Source: Kocuria sp. (lineage in GTDB: Bacteria > Actinomycetota > Actinomycetes > Actinomycetales > Micrococcaceae). From it: 64,000 nt of DNA. The notes under the pieces are model-generated. The model was not told the origin of the DNA. It saw nothing but the letters and a program-made list of their open reading frames with translations, and did not search any database. Made by a program: the position numbers and the translations under genes. How positions within the stretch are numbered: the stretch's first letter is position 1; every line of letters begins with the position of its first letter. The stretch lies in assembly GCA_031179495.1 (NCBI GenBank), contig JAPSHS010000001.1:1-64000 (forward strand). The letters are read 5' to 3'. Below are positions 52,426 through 60,643 of the stretch, in pieces.

Positions 52426-53151
52426 ATGACTGCTACGAGAAAACTGGTGGTCGCCGGTTCCTCGACGACCGTGCTGGTGGGAAGCCTGTTGCTGGGCGCC
52501 CCGGCGGCCGTCGCCGCGCCGGCCGACACCCTGCCGGTCGAGGCCGCACCGGCCGTGGCCCCGCTGGTCGGCACCGTGCCCGGCGAGGCCCCGCAGGACG
52601 CCGTCGCACCCGCCGGGGCGGACCTCCCCGGGGCGGTACCTCCCGCCCCCGTCGAAGCGCCGGAGCCCGCACCCGCACCCGCGGATCTTTCCGTCGCCGA
52701 GCCCGCGGCGGCCACCGGCCAGGTGGCACCGCCCGCACCCGTCGCGCAGGAGCCCGCACCGCTCGAGGCCCCCGCGCCGGGACCCGCGGCCGCGGGCCTC
52801 CCCGCCGACGAGTCCGCAGCGGCCGCAGCCCCGGTGGCACCGCCCGCACCCGTCGCGCAGGAGCCCGCACCGCTCGAGCCCCCCGCGCCGGGACCCGCGG
52901 CCGCGGGCCTGCCCGCCGGCCCCGCACCGCTCCCGGCCGCCGCCCCGGTGGCACCGGTCGCGCCTGCGGCGCAGGAGATCGTGCCCGCGGGGGGCGTCAA
53001 CGCGGGTCTGAACGTGGACACCCTCCTCACCGCGGCACCGCTGGAGCAGCCGGCCGGCGCCGGGGTGCTCACCGCGCTGCTCGCGGCGGCGGTGGCCCTT
53101 CCCGGTGCGCTCGCGCTCCGGGCCCGTCGGGTCGGGCGCACCCGAGGCTGA
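52426..53151 (+). CDS. Secreted Pro/Ala-rich repeat protein with C-terminal membrane anchor
   Basis: A 241-residue surface protein with a Sec signal peptide (hydrophobic 8-25, probable cleavage after AVA at 30). Residues 31-190 are Pro/Ala/Glu-rich and low in complexity, with two near-identical 28-residue units (100-127 and 137-164) and a third partial one. Residues 211-231 are a hydrophobic segment followed by RARRVGRTRG, the arrangement of a cell-wall sorting signal; no LPXTG-like pentapeptide precedes it. The next gene encodes a sortase, so it is the obvious substrate candidate. ATG at 52426 follows AGGAG at slightly long spacing. It resembles no family that I recognise. Confidence 0.75.
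   Translation: MTATRKLVVAGSSTTVLVGSLLLGAPAAVAAPADTLPVEAAPAVAPLVGTVPGEAPQDAVAPAGADLPGAVPPAPVEAPEPAPAPADLSVAEPAAATGQVAPPAPVAQEPAPLEAPAPGPAAAGLPADESAAAAAPVAPPAPVAQEPAPLEPPAPGPAAAGLPAGPAPLPAAAPVAPVAPAAQEIVPAGGVNAGLNVDTLLTAAPLEQPAGAGVLTALLAAAVALPGALALRARRVGRTRG
52723..52917 (+). repeat. Two 84-bp near-identical tandem copies inside the surface protein gene
   Basis: Copies at 52723-52806 and 52834-52917 differ at only two of 84 positions and repeat every 111 bases (37 codons). The near identity, even at third positions, points to recent duplication or gene conversion. Such repeats often vary in number between strains. Confidence 0.9.
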
Positions 53152-53283
53152 GCCGACGGCCCGTGCCGGTGCCGCCCGCGGCGGCACCGGCACGGCGACC
53201 ACCGCACGAGCGCCGGGAACGGGGGCGCAGCAGCACCCGTCGAGCGGCGCACCGGGGACCGGGACACCGGAGGACAGGACAGC

Positions 53284-53892
53284 ATGACCACGAAGACCCT
53301 GCCGGCGCGGCCGCGCCGGGGACCGGGCGGACCCAGGGACCCGCTCGCCCGCCGCGCGGCCGTGGTGACGATCTGCGCCGCCGTGGCCTGGGTGGCGCTC
53401 ATGAACCAGTGGTTCCTCGCCCAGGAGCTCTTCGGGCACAGCCCACGGGCGGCGTCACCGCTGCACCTGAGCATCGACGCCGTGGGGTTCGAGGCGGACG
53501 TCCTGCCGTACAACCCGACGGACGACCAGCTCTCGGAGGCGTCGCTGGTCCCTCCGCAGACCTACAGCGGCTACTGGCTCACTCCGTACGGGATGCCCGG
53601 CGCGGGCTCGGCGAACACCACCTACATCGCCGGGCACAGCTACGACAGGATCGACCTGCCGTTCAACAGGCTGAGCGAGCCGGGGCTGGCCGGGGAGCGG
53701 CTCGAGGTGGAGACGGTCGACGGGACCCTCGACTACGTGGTCGACTCGGTCACGACCTACGAGAAGGACACGCTCAAGGACAGCGGGATCTGGCAGATCG
53801 TGCCCCACCGCATCGTGCTGATCAGCTGCTACACGCAGGACGCGGTCGACAGGAACGTCGTGGTCACCGCCTCCCCCGCCCGGGAGCCCTAG
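53284..53892 (+). CDS. Class F-like sortase
   Basis: A 202-residue transpeptidase that joins surface proteins to the cell wall or to each other. It has a basic N-terminus, one membrane helix (about 25-42), and the sortase beta-barrel with catalytic His118 (YIAGHSYD), Cys182 (LISCYT) and Arg190 (DRNVVV). The compact size and motif forms fit class F sortases of actinobacteria. ATG at 53284 has GGAGGACAGGA upstream. It lies 132 bases after the repeat protein on the same strand, suggesting a substrate/enzyme pair. It is convergent with ddl, with 22 bases between. Confidence 0.85.
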   Translation: MTTKTLPARPRRGPGGPRDPLARRAAVVTICAAVAWVALMNQWFLAQELFGHSPRAASPLHLSIDAVGFEADVLPYNPTDDQLSEASLVPPQTYSGYWLTPYGMPGAGSANTTYIAGHSYDRIDLPFNRLSEPGLAGERLEVETVDGTLDYVVDSVTTYEKDTLKDSGIWQIVPHRIVLISCYTQDAVDRNVVVTASPAREP

Positions 53893-53914
53893 GGCGCCGG
53901 CCGGCGGCCCGGGC

Positions 53915-55033
53915 TCAGCGCAGGCCCACCGGGCGGTCCATCGCCAGGCAGAGCAGCTCGTCGATGAGGCGGGGGTAGTCGAGCCCGGACTCCGCCCACA
54001 TCCGCGGGTACATGGAGATCGGGGTGAAGCCGGGCATCGTGTTGACCTCGTTGATGACCACCCGGCCCTCGGGGGTGTAGAAGAAGTCGGCGCGGCACAG
54101 GCCCTCGCCGTCGAGCGCCTCGAAGGCGGTCACGGCCCCGGCGCGGATCGCGTCGGTCGCCTCCGGGGGCAGGTCGGCGGGGCAGCTGAGCCTCGCGGAG
54201 GCCTGGGAGACGTACTTCGCCTCGAAGTCGTAGAACGCGTGCTCGTCGACGATCTCGATCTCGCCCGGCATCGAGGTGCGGGCGGGGTCGGTGCCGCGGC
54301 CCTGGAGCACGGCGCACTCGATCTCCCGGCCCACGATCCCGGCCTCGACCACGAGCTTGCGGTCGTGCTCGCGGGCGGCCGCGATGGCGGCGTCCAGCCC
54401 CTCGGGCCCGTCCACCTTCGTGATCCCGAAGGAGGACCCGGCGCGGGCCGGCTTCACGAACACCGGGAAGCCGAGGGCGGCGATCCGCTCGCGCACGCCT
54501 GCGGGATCGACCGCCCACTGGCGGTCGGTCACCACGGTGTAGGGTCCCACCTCCATGCCGGCGGCCTCGAAGGCGAGCTTCATGAAGTGCTTGTCCATGC
54601 CCACCGCGGAGGCGGTCACCCCGCAGCCGACGTAGCGCAGGTCCGCGAGCTCGAGCAGGCCCTGGAGGGTGCCGTCCTCGCCGAAGGGACCGTGCAGCAG
54701 GGGCAGGACGACGTCGATGTGCCGGTCGCGGGTCACGGTCTCGCCGCGGGGACCGGCCTGGCGCACGATGAGCTCGCTCTCCCCGACCTTCAGCGGCAGG
54801 CTCACGAGCTCCTCGCCCACGGGCAGCTCGGCGATGGGGCTCTCCTCGAGCAGCCGCTCCAGCTCCTCCTGCGGGCAGAGGAACCACTCGCCGGTGGTGG
54901 AGATCCCGACGGTCACGACGTCCCACTTCTCCCGGTCGATGGCGCGCAGGACCCCGCGCGCCGTGATGAGGGAGATCGAGTGCTCGCTGGAGCGCCCGCC
55001 GAAGAGCACGGCGACGCAGGGGCGGGGGGTCAT
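53915..55033 (-). CDS. ddl: D-alanine--D-alanine ligase
   Basis: Ddl makes the D-Ala-D-Ala dipeptide for peptidoglycan, the target bound by vancomycin. The 372-residue ATP-grasp enzyme has LFGGRSSEHSIS at the N-terminus, HGPFGEDGTLQG, KPARAGSSFGITK and FYTPEGRVVINEVNTMPGFT; the Tyr of the D-Ala-type (non-lactate) enzymes appears in FYDFEAKYV. The ATG overlaps the gpsA stop (ATGA), so the genes are coupled. Confidence 0.97.
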   Translation of the reverse strand: MTPRPCVAVLFGGRSSEHSISLITARGVLRAIDREKWDVVTVGISTTGEWFLCPQEELERLLEESPIAELPVGEELVSLPLKVGESELIVRQAGPRGETVTRDRHIDVVLPLLHGPFGEDGTLQGLLELADLRYVGCGVTASAVGMDKHFMKLAFEAAGMEVGPYTVVTDRQWAVDPAGVRERIAALGFPVFVKPARAGSSFGITKVDGPEGLDAAIAAAREHDRKLVVEAGIVGREIECAVLQGRGTDPARTSMPGEIEIVDEHAFYDFEAKYVSQASARLSCPADLPPEATDAIRAGAVTAFEALDGEGLCRADFFYTPEGRVVINEVNTMPGFTPISMYPRMWAESGLDYPRLIDELLCLAMDRPVGLR

Positions 55034-56148
55034 GGGGCGGTCCCTTCGGATTTGATCTCGCGGCCCAGCAGCAGCGGGGCCAGGTCGTCGACGGTGATGT
55101 CCTCGCGCAGGATGGCCGCGACGGCCTCGGTGATGGGCATGTCGACGCCGTGGCGGCGCGCCAGCGCGAGCACGGCCGGGGCGGACCTGATGCCCTCGGC
55201 GGTCTGGGTCATCTCCTCCTGCACCTCGGCGAGGGTCTTGCCCAGCCCCAGGAGCCGGCCCGCCGTGCGGTTGCGGGACAGCGGCGAGGAGCAGGTGGCC
55301 ACGAGGTCGCCCATCCCGGCGAGGCCGGAGAGCGTCTCGAGCCGGCCGCCCAGGGCGAGGGCGAGGCGGGTGGTCTCGGCGAGCCCGCGGGTGATGATCG
55401 AGGCCTTGGAGTTCTCCCCGAAGTGGCGGCCGTCGGCGATGCCCACGGACAGGGCGATGACGTTCTTGACCACGCCGCCGATCTCGGTCCCCACCACGTC
55501 GGTGTTGGTGTATGGACGGAAGTAGCGGGTCCGGCAGGAGTGCGCCACCCACGTGGCGAGCTCCGTGGTGGGGGCCGCGACGACGGAGGCGGTGGGCTGC
55601 TCCTCGGCGATCTCCATGGCCAGGTTCGGCCCGGAGAGCACACAGGTGCGCTCCCGCCAGTGCTCGGGGCCGCGGTCCGTGGCCCGGCCGAGCTCCTCGG
55701 CGACCACCTCGCTCATCCGCAGTCCGCTGTCCCGCTCGAGGCCCTTGGCGAGGGAGAGCACCACGGTGTCCGCCCCGAGGTGCTCGGCGACGGCGGCCAG
55801 CTGCGAGCGCAGGAACTGGGCGGGCACGGCGAGCACCACGAGCTCGGCCCCGCGCACGGCGGCGGCGAGGTCCCCGGTGATCTCCAGGCGCTCGGGCAGC
55901 CGGATGCCGGGCACGTAGCGGTCGTTGACGTGGGTGCGGGCCACGTGGCCCATCGCGGCCGCGTCGCGCCCCCAGAGGACGACGGTGCGCGCGGACGGCT
56001 CGTGCCGGGCGTGCGCGTCGGCCCGGGCGCTGTCCGCCAGGACCTTGGCGAAGGTGGTGCCCCAGGACCCGGCGCCGAGCACGGCGATCCTCCGGGGGCC
56101 CCCGGCCGGACGGGTCCCGGTGGGCCAGGGATCGGTGGGCGGCGTCAC
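55030..56148 (-). CDS. gpsA: Glycerol-3-phosphate dehydrogenase [NAD(P)+]
   Basis: GpsA reduces dihydroxyacetone phosphate to sn-glycerol 3-phosphate, the backbone of phospholipids. The 372-residue protein has the nucleotide-binding VLGAGSWGTTFA, LSLAKGLERDSG, CVLSGPNLAMEIA and the catalytic KNVIALSVGIADG. An insertion after the first motif (ADSARADAHARHEPSA) is unusual but harmless looking. GTG at 56148 overlaps the plsC stop (GTGA) and follows GAGGAGG. Being next to the acyltransferase gives two successive steps of lipid synthesis. Confidence 0.96.
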   Translation of the reverse strand: MTPPTDPWPTGTRPAGGPRRIAVLGAGSWGTTFAKVLADSARADAHARHEPSARTVVLWGRDAAAMGHVARTHVNDRYVPGIRLPERLEITGDLAAAVRGAELVVLAVPAQFLRSQLAAVAEHLGADTVVLSLAKGLERDSGLRMSEVVAEELGRATDRGPEHWRERTCVLSGPNLAMEIAEEQPTASVVAAPTTELATWVAHSCRTRYFRPYTNTDVVGTEIGGVVKNVIALSVGIADGRHFGENSKASIITRGLAETTRLALALGGRLETLSGLAGMGDLVATCSSPLSRNRTAGRLLGLGKTLAEVQEEMTQTAEGIRSAPAVLALARRHGVDMPITEAVAAILREDITVDDLAPLLLGREIKSEGTAP

Positions 56149-56894
56149 GGGCGGCCTCCTCGGCGGCGGTCCCACAGGGCGGGCGGGGCGTCGGCGCCGC
56201 GCAGCGCCGCGAGCTCGCGGGTCAGGGCGTGCATGATCGCGTCGGTGGCGTCCTCGAGCCGGGCGGCGTGGCGCCCCGCGGGGTGGCGGAGGCCGGGGAC
56301 GTCCTCGCGCCACGGCGTGAGATCCACGGGCCGGCCGATCCGCACGCGCACGTCCTTGCGCGGGAAGAGGCTCACGGCGAGCCGCCCGGAGGACGGCGCG
56401 CGGTCCAGGACCTCCTGGTCCCCCCAGTGCGCCAGGGGGACGACCGGGGCCCCGGTGGCCAGGGCCAGCCGGGCGGCGCCCGTGTGCCCGGTCATCGGCC
56501 ACCGGTCGGGGTCGTGGGTGAGCGTTCCCTCGGGGTAGATCACCACCGCGCCGCCGGAGGCCAGCTCGGCGCGGGCGGCCGCGAGCGCCGTGCCGGCGTC
56601 GGCCGAGCCGCGCAGGACGGGCACCTGCCCGGTGGCCCGGAGCACCGGGCCGACCACGGGCGCGCGGAAGAGCGGTTCCTTGGCCAGGAACCGGGGCATG
56701 ATCCCGTTGTCGTAGAGCGTGATGGCGACCGTCAGCGGGTCGAGCTCGGTGAGGTGGTTGGGCACCACGATGAACCCGCCCTCGGCGGGGAGGTGCTCCG
56801 CCCCGGTCCAGCGCAGCCGGGCCACGAGCCGGTAGGCCGGCTTGACGAGCCCCGCCAGCACGCGGAACAGGCGGCGGTTCGACGTGCGGCTCAT
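56145..56894 (-). CDS. plsC: 1-acylglycerol-3-phosphate acyltransferase (PlsC-like)
   Basis: A 249-residue membrane-associated acyltransferase that transfers an acyl group to lysophosphatidate. It has the block I motif NHLTELD, block III YPEGTLT and block IV APVVPLAHWG. One hydrophobic segment is present at the N-terminus. The ATG at 56894 lies 13 bases after murA. It joins gpsA in a short lipid operon; its exact acyl donor is not determined by sequence. Confidence 0.92.
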   Translation of the reverse strand: MSRTSNRRLFRVLAGLVKPAYRLVARLRWTGAEHLPAEGGFIVVPNHLTELDPLTVAITLYDNGIMPRFLAKEPLFRAPVVGPVLRATGQVPVLRGSADAGTALAAARAELASGGAVVIYPEGTLTHDPDRWPMTGHTGAARLALATGAPVVPLAHWGDQEVLDRAPSSGRLAVSLFPRKDVRVRIGRPVDLTPWREDVPGLRHPAGRHAARLEDATDAIMHALTRELAALRGADAPPALWDRRRGGRP

Positions 56895-56907
56895 CGGCGG
56901 GCCCGGC

Positions 56908-58224
56908 TCACTCGCCGTCGAGCTCGAACGACGCCCCGAGCCCCGTCAGCTTGTCGGTGAAGTGCTCGTAGCCGCGCTTGATCAGCTCGACCCCGGTCAC
57001 GTGGGAGACCCCGTCGGCCGCGAGGGCGGCGATCAGGTGCGAGAAGCCGCCGCGCAGGTCCGGGATGTTGATCTCGGCGGCCCGCAGCGGGGTCGGCCCG
57101 GAGATCACGGCCGAGTGGACGAAGTTGCGCTGGCCGAACCGGCACGGGACGGAGCCCAGGCACTCGCGGTGCAGCTGGATCGTGGCGCCCATCCGGTTGA
57201 GGGCCCCGGTGAAGCCGAAGCGGTTCTCGTACACCGTCTCGTGGACGATGGACACGCCCTTGGCCTGGGTCAGGGCGACCACGAGCGGCTGCTGCCAGTC
57301 GGTCATGAAGCCGGGGTGGACGTCCGTCTCGACGATCAGCGGGTTGAGGTCGCCGCCGGGGTGGTAGAAGCGGATGCCGTCCTCGGTGATGTCCAGGCCC
57401 CCGCCGATCTTCCGGAAGGTGTTGAGGAAGGTCATCATGTCGGCCTGCCGGGCACCGGCCACGAAGATGTCGCCGCCGGTGGCGAGCGCGGCCGAGCCCC
57501 AGGAGGCCGCCTCGATCCGGTCGGGCATGGCCCGGTGCCGGTAGCCGGTGAGCTCGGGGACGCCCTCGATGCGGATCACGCGGTCGGTCTGGACCGTGAT
57601 GATCGCGCCCATCTTCTGCAGGATCGCGATCAGGTCCATGATCTCGGGCTCGGTGGCCGCGCCCCGCAGCTCGGTGTGCCCGTTGGCGCGGGTGGCGGTG
57701 AGCAGCACCTGCTCGGTGGCGCCGACCGAGGGGTAGGGCAGCTCGACCTTGGCGCCGTGCAGCCCGTGCGGGGCGCTCATCCGGATGCCGGACTCGAGCT
57801 TCTCGACCCGGGCCCCGAAGTGGCGCAGCACGTCCAGGTGGTAGTTGATGGGCCGGTCGCCGATCTTGCAGCCGCCGAGGTCGGGGATGAACGCCTCGCC
57901 GATGGCGTGGAGGAGCGGTCCGCACAGCAGGATCGGGATCCGGGAGTCCCCCGCGTGGGCGTCGATGTCGGCGTGCCGCGCCGTGGTGACGTTGGACGGG
58001 TCCAGGGAGAGCCGGCCGTCCTCACGTCCCACCTCGACCCCGTGCAGGGACAGCAGGTTGGTGACGACCTGGACGTCCTTGATCTCGGGCACGTTCGCCA
58101 GGACGGACGGCGTCGACCCCAGGAGGGCCGCCACCATGGCCTTCGGGACGAGGTTCTTGGCACCTCGCACGGTGACCTGACCGGACAGGGGAACTCCGCC
58201 CGTGATGTGCAGTGCGCTGCTCAT
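56908..58224 (-). CDS. murA: UDP-N-acetylglucosamine 1-carboxyvinyltransferase
   Basis: MurA takes the first committed step of peptidoglycan synthesis, transferring enolpyruvate from PEP to UDP-GlcNAc. The active-site cysteine is present (Cys119 in GGCKIGDRP), so the enzyme should be fosfomycin-sensitive, unlike the Asp-type MurA of mycobacteria. Other motifs are RGAKNLVPKAM and DVHPGFMTDWQQP. Length is 438 residues. ATG at 58224 has CGGAAG upstream. A TACACT -10 candidate (58284-58279) precedes it, with an 8-bp hairpin in the leader. It precedes plsC-gpsA-ddl on the same strand. Confidence 0.96.
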   Translation of the reverse strand: MSSALHITGGVPLSGQVTVRGAKNLVPKAMVAALLGSTPSVLANVPEIKDVQVVTNLLSLHGVEVGREDGRLSLDPSNVTTARHADIDAHAGDSRIPILLCGPLLHAIGEAFIPDLGGCKIGDRPINYHLDVLRHFGARVEKLESGIRMSAPHGLHGAKVELPYPSVGATEQVLLTATRANGHTELRGAATEPEIMDLIAILQKMGAIITVQTDRVIRIEGVPELTGYRHRAMPDRIEAASWGSAALATGGDIFVAGARQADMMTFLNTFRKIGGGLDITEDGIRFYHPGGDLNPLIVETDVHPGFMTDWQQPLVVALTQAKGVSIVHETVYENRFGFTGALNRMGATIQLHRECLGSVPCRFGQRNFVHSAVISGPTPLRAAEINIPDLRGGFSHLIAALAADGVSHVTGVELIKRGYEHFTDKLTGLGASFELDGE

Positions 58225-58249
58225 GAACTTCCGATCTGCTGTTGCCGGA

Positions 58250-58269
58250 CCGCTCCCGAGCGGGAGCGG
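58250..58269 (-). promoter_or_regulatory. Hairpin/palindrome in the murA leader
   Basis: CCGCTCCC (58250-58257) pairs with GGGAGCGG (58262-58269) around a 4-nt loop, just after the likely transcript start and about 25 nt before the murA ATG. It could act as RNA structure or as an operator. Confidence 0.4.
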
Positions 58270-58278
58270 CACCCGTAC

Positions 58279-58284
58279 AGTGTA
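58279..58284 (-). promoter_or_regulatory. Candidate murA -10 element
   Basis: TACACT on the minus strand lies about 55 nt upstream of the murA start and fits the TANNNT pattern. The -35 is not clear. Confidence 0.35.
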
Positions 58285-58393
58285 GGTTCCCCGGCGAGGC
58301 GCACCGCACAGGCGGGTGTCGTGCGTGTCCGGGACAGCGCCCGGCCCGGCGGGCCGTGGGGCGCCGCCGGGCCGGGAGAGGGGTGCCGGGAGT

Positions 58394-58993
58394 TCAGGTG
58401 CGGGCGGGCAGCGTCGTGGGCTTGAACGCGGGGCGGCGGGCCTCGTAGACGGTGATGTCCCCCTCGTGCTGGAGGGTCAGCCCGATGTCGTCCAGGCCCT
58501 CCATGAGCCGCCAGCGGGTGTAGTCGTCGATCCGGAAGGGCACGGTCACCGTGTCGCAGGTCACCGTGCGGGCCTCGAGGTCCACCTCGATCTCGGTCCC
58601 GGGCTGCTCCTCGAGCAGCTTCCACAGCAGCTCGACGTCGGACTGCTCCACCTGTGCGGCCACCAGACCCTGCTTGCCGGAGTTGCCGCGGAAGATGTCC
58701 GCGAAGCGCGAGGAGATGACCACGGCGAACCCGTAGTCGCGCAGCGCCCACACGGCGTGCTCGCGAGAGGAGCCGGTGCCGAAGTCGGGCCCGGCCACGA
58801 GGACGGAGCCGTGCCGGTAGGGCTCCTGGTTGAGCACGAAGTCCTCGTTCTTGCGCCAGCCGGCGAACAGGGCGTCGTCGAAGCCGGTCTTGGTGATCCG
58901 CTTGAGGTAGACGGCGGGGATGATCTGGTCGGTGTCCACGTTGGACTGCTTCAGCGGGACGCCGACGCCCCGGTGCGTGCTGATCTTCTCCAT
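58394..58993 (-). CDS. leuD: 3-isopropylmalate dehydratase small subunit
   Basis: LeuD is the small subunit of isopropylmalate isomerase in leucine biosynthesis. The 199-residue protein has [30 protein letters not shown] and [14 protein letters not shown], all typical. ATG at 58993 has AGGAAGG upstream. It lies 32 bases downstream of leuC, forming leuCD. Confidence 0.97.
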   Translation of the reverse strand: MEKISTHRGVGVPLKQSNVDTDQIIPAVYLKRITKTGFDDALFAGWRKNEDFVLNQEPYRHGSVLVAGPDFGTGSSREHAVWALRDYGFAVVISSRFADIFRGNSGKQGLVAAQVEQSDVELLWKLLEEQPGTEIEVDLEARTVTCDTVTVPFRIDDYTRWRLMEGLDDIGLTLQHEGDITVYEARRPAFKPTTLPART

Positions 58994-59025
58994 GGGAGGG
59001 CCTTCCTGGGCTGCGGGACGGGGGC

Positions 59026-60528
59026 TCACGCGCCGGCCGGCGCGAGGCCGGTCGGGGCGGTAGTGGGCTCGAGGTCGGACGGGGAGGACAGGGTGCCGCG
59101 CACCGCGGTGGCGGCGGCCACGACGGGCGAGACCAGGTGGGTGCGCCCGCCCTTGCCCTGCCGGCCCTCGAAGTTGCGGTTCGACGTCGAGGCGCACCGC
59201 TCCCCCGGGGCCAGCTGGTCCGGGTTCATGCCCAGGCACATCGAGCAGCCCGCGAAGCGCCAGTCGGCGCCGAACTGCTTGAACACCTGGTCCAGGCCCT
59301 CGGCCTCGGCCTGCAGCCGCACCTTCGCGGAGCCGGGCACCACCATCATCCGCACGTTGGCGGCCTTGCTGCGGCCCTTGACGATCTCGGCCGCGGCCCG
59401 CAGGTCCTCGATCCGGGAGTTGGTGCAGGAGCCCAGGAACACGGTGTCCACCGGGATCTCCTTCATGGGGGTGCCGGCGGTGAGGCCCATGTACTCCAGG
59501 GCCCGGAGGGCGTTGGCCTTGTCGTTCTCGTCCCCGACGTCCTCGGGGTCGGGGACGGCCTGGGACAGCGGGACGCCCTGGCCGGGGTTGGTGCCCCAGG
59601 TGACGAACGGCTCGAGCTCGTCGGCGTCGAGGAGGACCTCGGCGTCGAAGACGGCGTCCTCGTCGGTGCGCAGCGTGCGCCAGTACTCCACCGCGGCGTC
59701 CCAGTCGGCGCCCTCGGGAGCGTGGGGACGGCCCTTGACGTACTCGAAGGTCGTCTCGTCCGGGGCGATCATGCCCGCGCGCGCGCCGGCCTCGATGGAC
59801 ATGTTGCAGATGGTCATCCGGGCCTCCATGGACAGCGACCGGATGGCCGAGCCCCGGTACTCCAGGACGTAGCCCTGCCCGCCGCCGGTGCCGATCTTGG
59901 CGATGACGGCCAGGATGATGTCCTTCGCGGAGACGCCCGGGCGCAGCGTGCCCTCGACGGTGATCGCCATGGTCCGGAACGGCGCCAGCGGCAGCGTCTG
60001 GGTCGCCATGACGTGCTCGACCTCGGAGGTGCCGATGCCGAAGGCCAGGGCGCCGAACGCGCCGTGGGTGGAGGTGTGGGAGTCGCCGCAGACCACGGTC
60101 ATCCCCGGCTGGGTGAGCCCCAGCTGGGGGCCCACCACGTGCACGATGCCCTGCTCGGCGTCGCCGAGCGGGTGCAGGCGCACGCCGAACTCGGCGCAGT
60201 TCGCCCGCAGCGTCTCGATCTGCTTGCGGGAGGTCTCGTCGGCGATGCGGGAGAAGATGTCCTGCGTGGGGGTGTTGTGGTCCTCCGTGGCGATGGTGAG
60301 GTCCGGCCGGCGCAGGGGCCGGTCCGCCAGCCGCAGCCCCTCGAAGGCCTGCGGCGAGGTCACCTCGTGCAGCAGGTGCAGGTCGATGTAGAGCAGGTCG
60401 GGCCGGCCGTCCTCGCCCTGGCGCACGAGGTGGTCCGCCCAGACCTTCTCGGCCAGGGTGCGCCCGCCCGCGCGCCCGGAGGCCGGGGCGGGAGTCGTGG
60501 AGGAGGTGGAGGACTGGTAGTCCGGCAT
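59026..60528 (-). CDS. leuC: 3-isopropylmalate dehydratase large subunit
   Basis: LeuC is the 4Fe-4S catalytic subunit converting 2- to 3-isopropylmalate. The three cluster cysteines are in GSCTNSR and [36 protein letters not shown] lies in the active site. Length is 500 residues, with a ~25-residue Ser/Thr/Pro-rich N-terminal extension. ATG at 60528 has GGAAGGA upstream; an earlier ATG at 60570 lacks one. It is divergent from the IclR regulator, whose promoter region probably controls both. Confidence 0.96.
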   Translation of the reverse strand: MPDYQSSTSSTTPAPASGRAGGRTLAEKVWADHLVRQGEDGRPDLLYIDLHLLHEVTSPQAFEGLRLADRPLRRPDLTIATEDHNTPTQDIFSRIADETSRKQIETLRANCAEFGVRLHPLGDAEQGIVHVVGPQLGLTQPGMTVVCGDSHTSTHGAFGALAFGIGTSEVEHVMATQTLPLAPFRTMAITVEGTLRPGVSAKDIILAVIAKIGTGGGQGYVLEYRGSAIRSLSMEARMTICNMSIEAGARAGMIAPDETTFEYVKGRPHAPEGADWDAAVEYWRTLRTDEDAVFDAEVLLDADELEPFVTWGTNPGQGVPLSQAVPDPEDVGDENDKANALRALEYMGLTAGTPMKEIPVDTVFLGSCTNSRIEDLRAAAEIVKGRSKAANVRMMVVPGSAKVRLQAEAEGLDQVFKQFGADWRFAGCSMCLGMNPDQLAPGERCASTSNRNFEGRQGKGGRTHLVSPVVAAATAVRGTLSSPSDLEPTTAPTGLAPAGA

Positions 60529-60608
60529 GGCGGATCCTTCCGTGCTGCCTGTGCGAGGTCTTTCCACCATGGTCGCGGGCGGGATTCGGAGGTGGCCAGC
60601 TTTCCGGC

Positions 60609-60641
60609 TTGCTTCTCACATTCTGAGACGTCAGTATCAGA
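60609..60641 (+). promoter_or_regulatory. Leaderless iclR promoter with overlapping dyad
   Basis: TTGCTT (60609-60614) and CAGTAT (60632-60637) are separated by exactly 17 bases, and the ATG follows 6 bases after. A dyad, TCTGA (60622-60626) and TCAGA (60637-60641), covers the spacer and -10, so a regulator bound there would block iclR. It could also act on divergent leuC. Confidence 0.5.
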
Positions 60642-60643
60642 GC

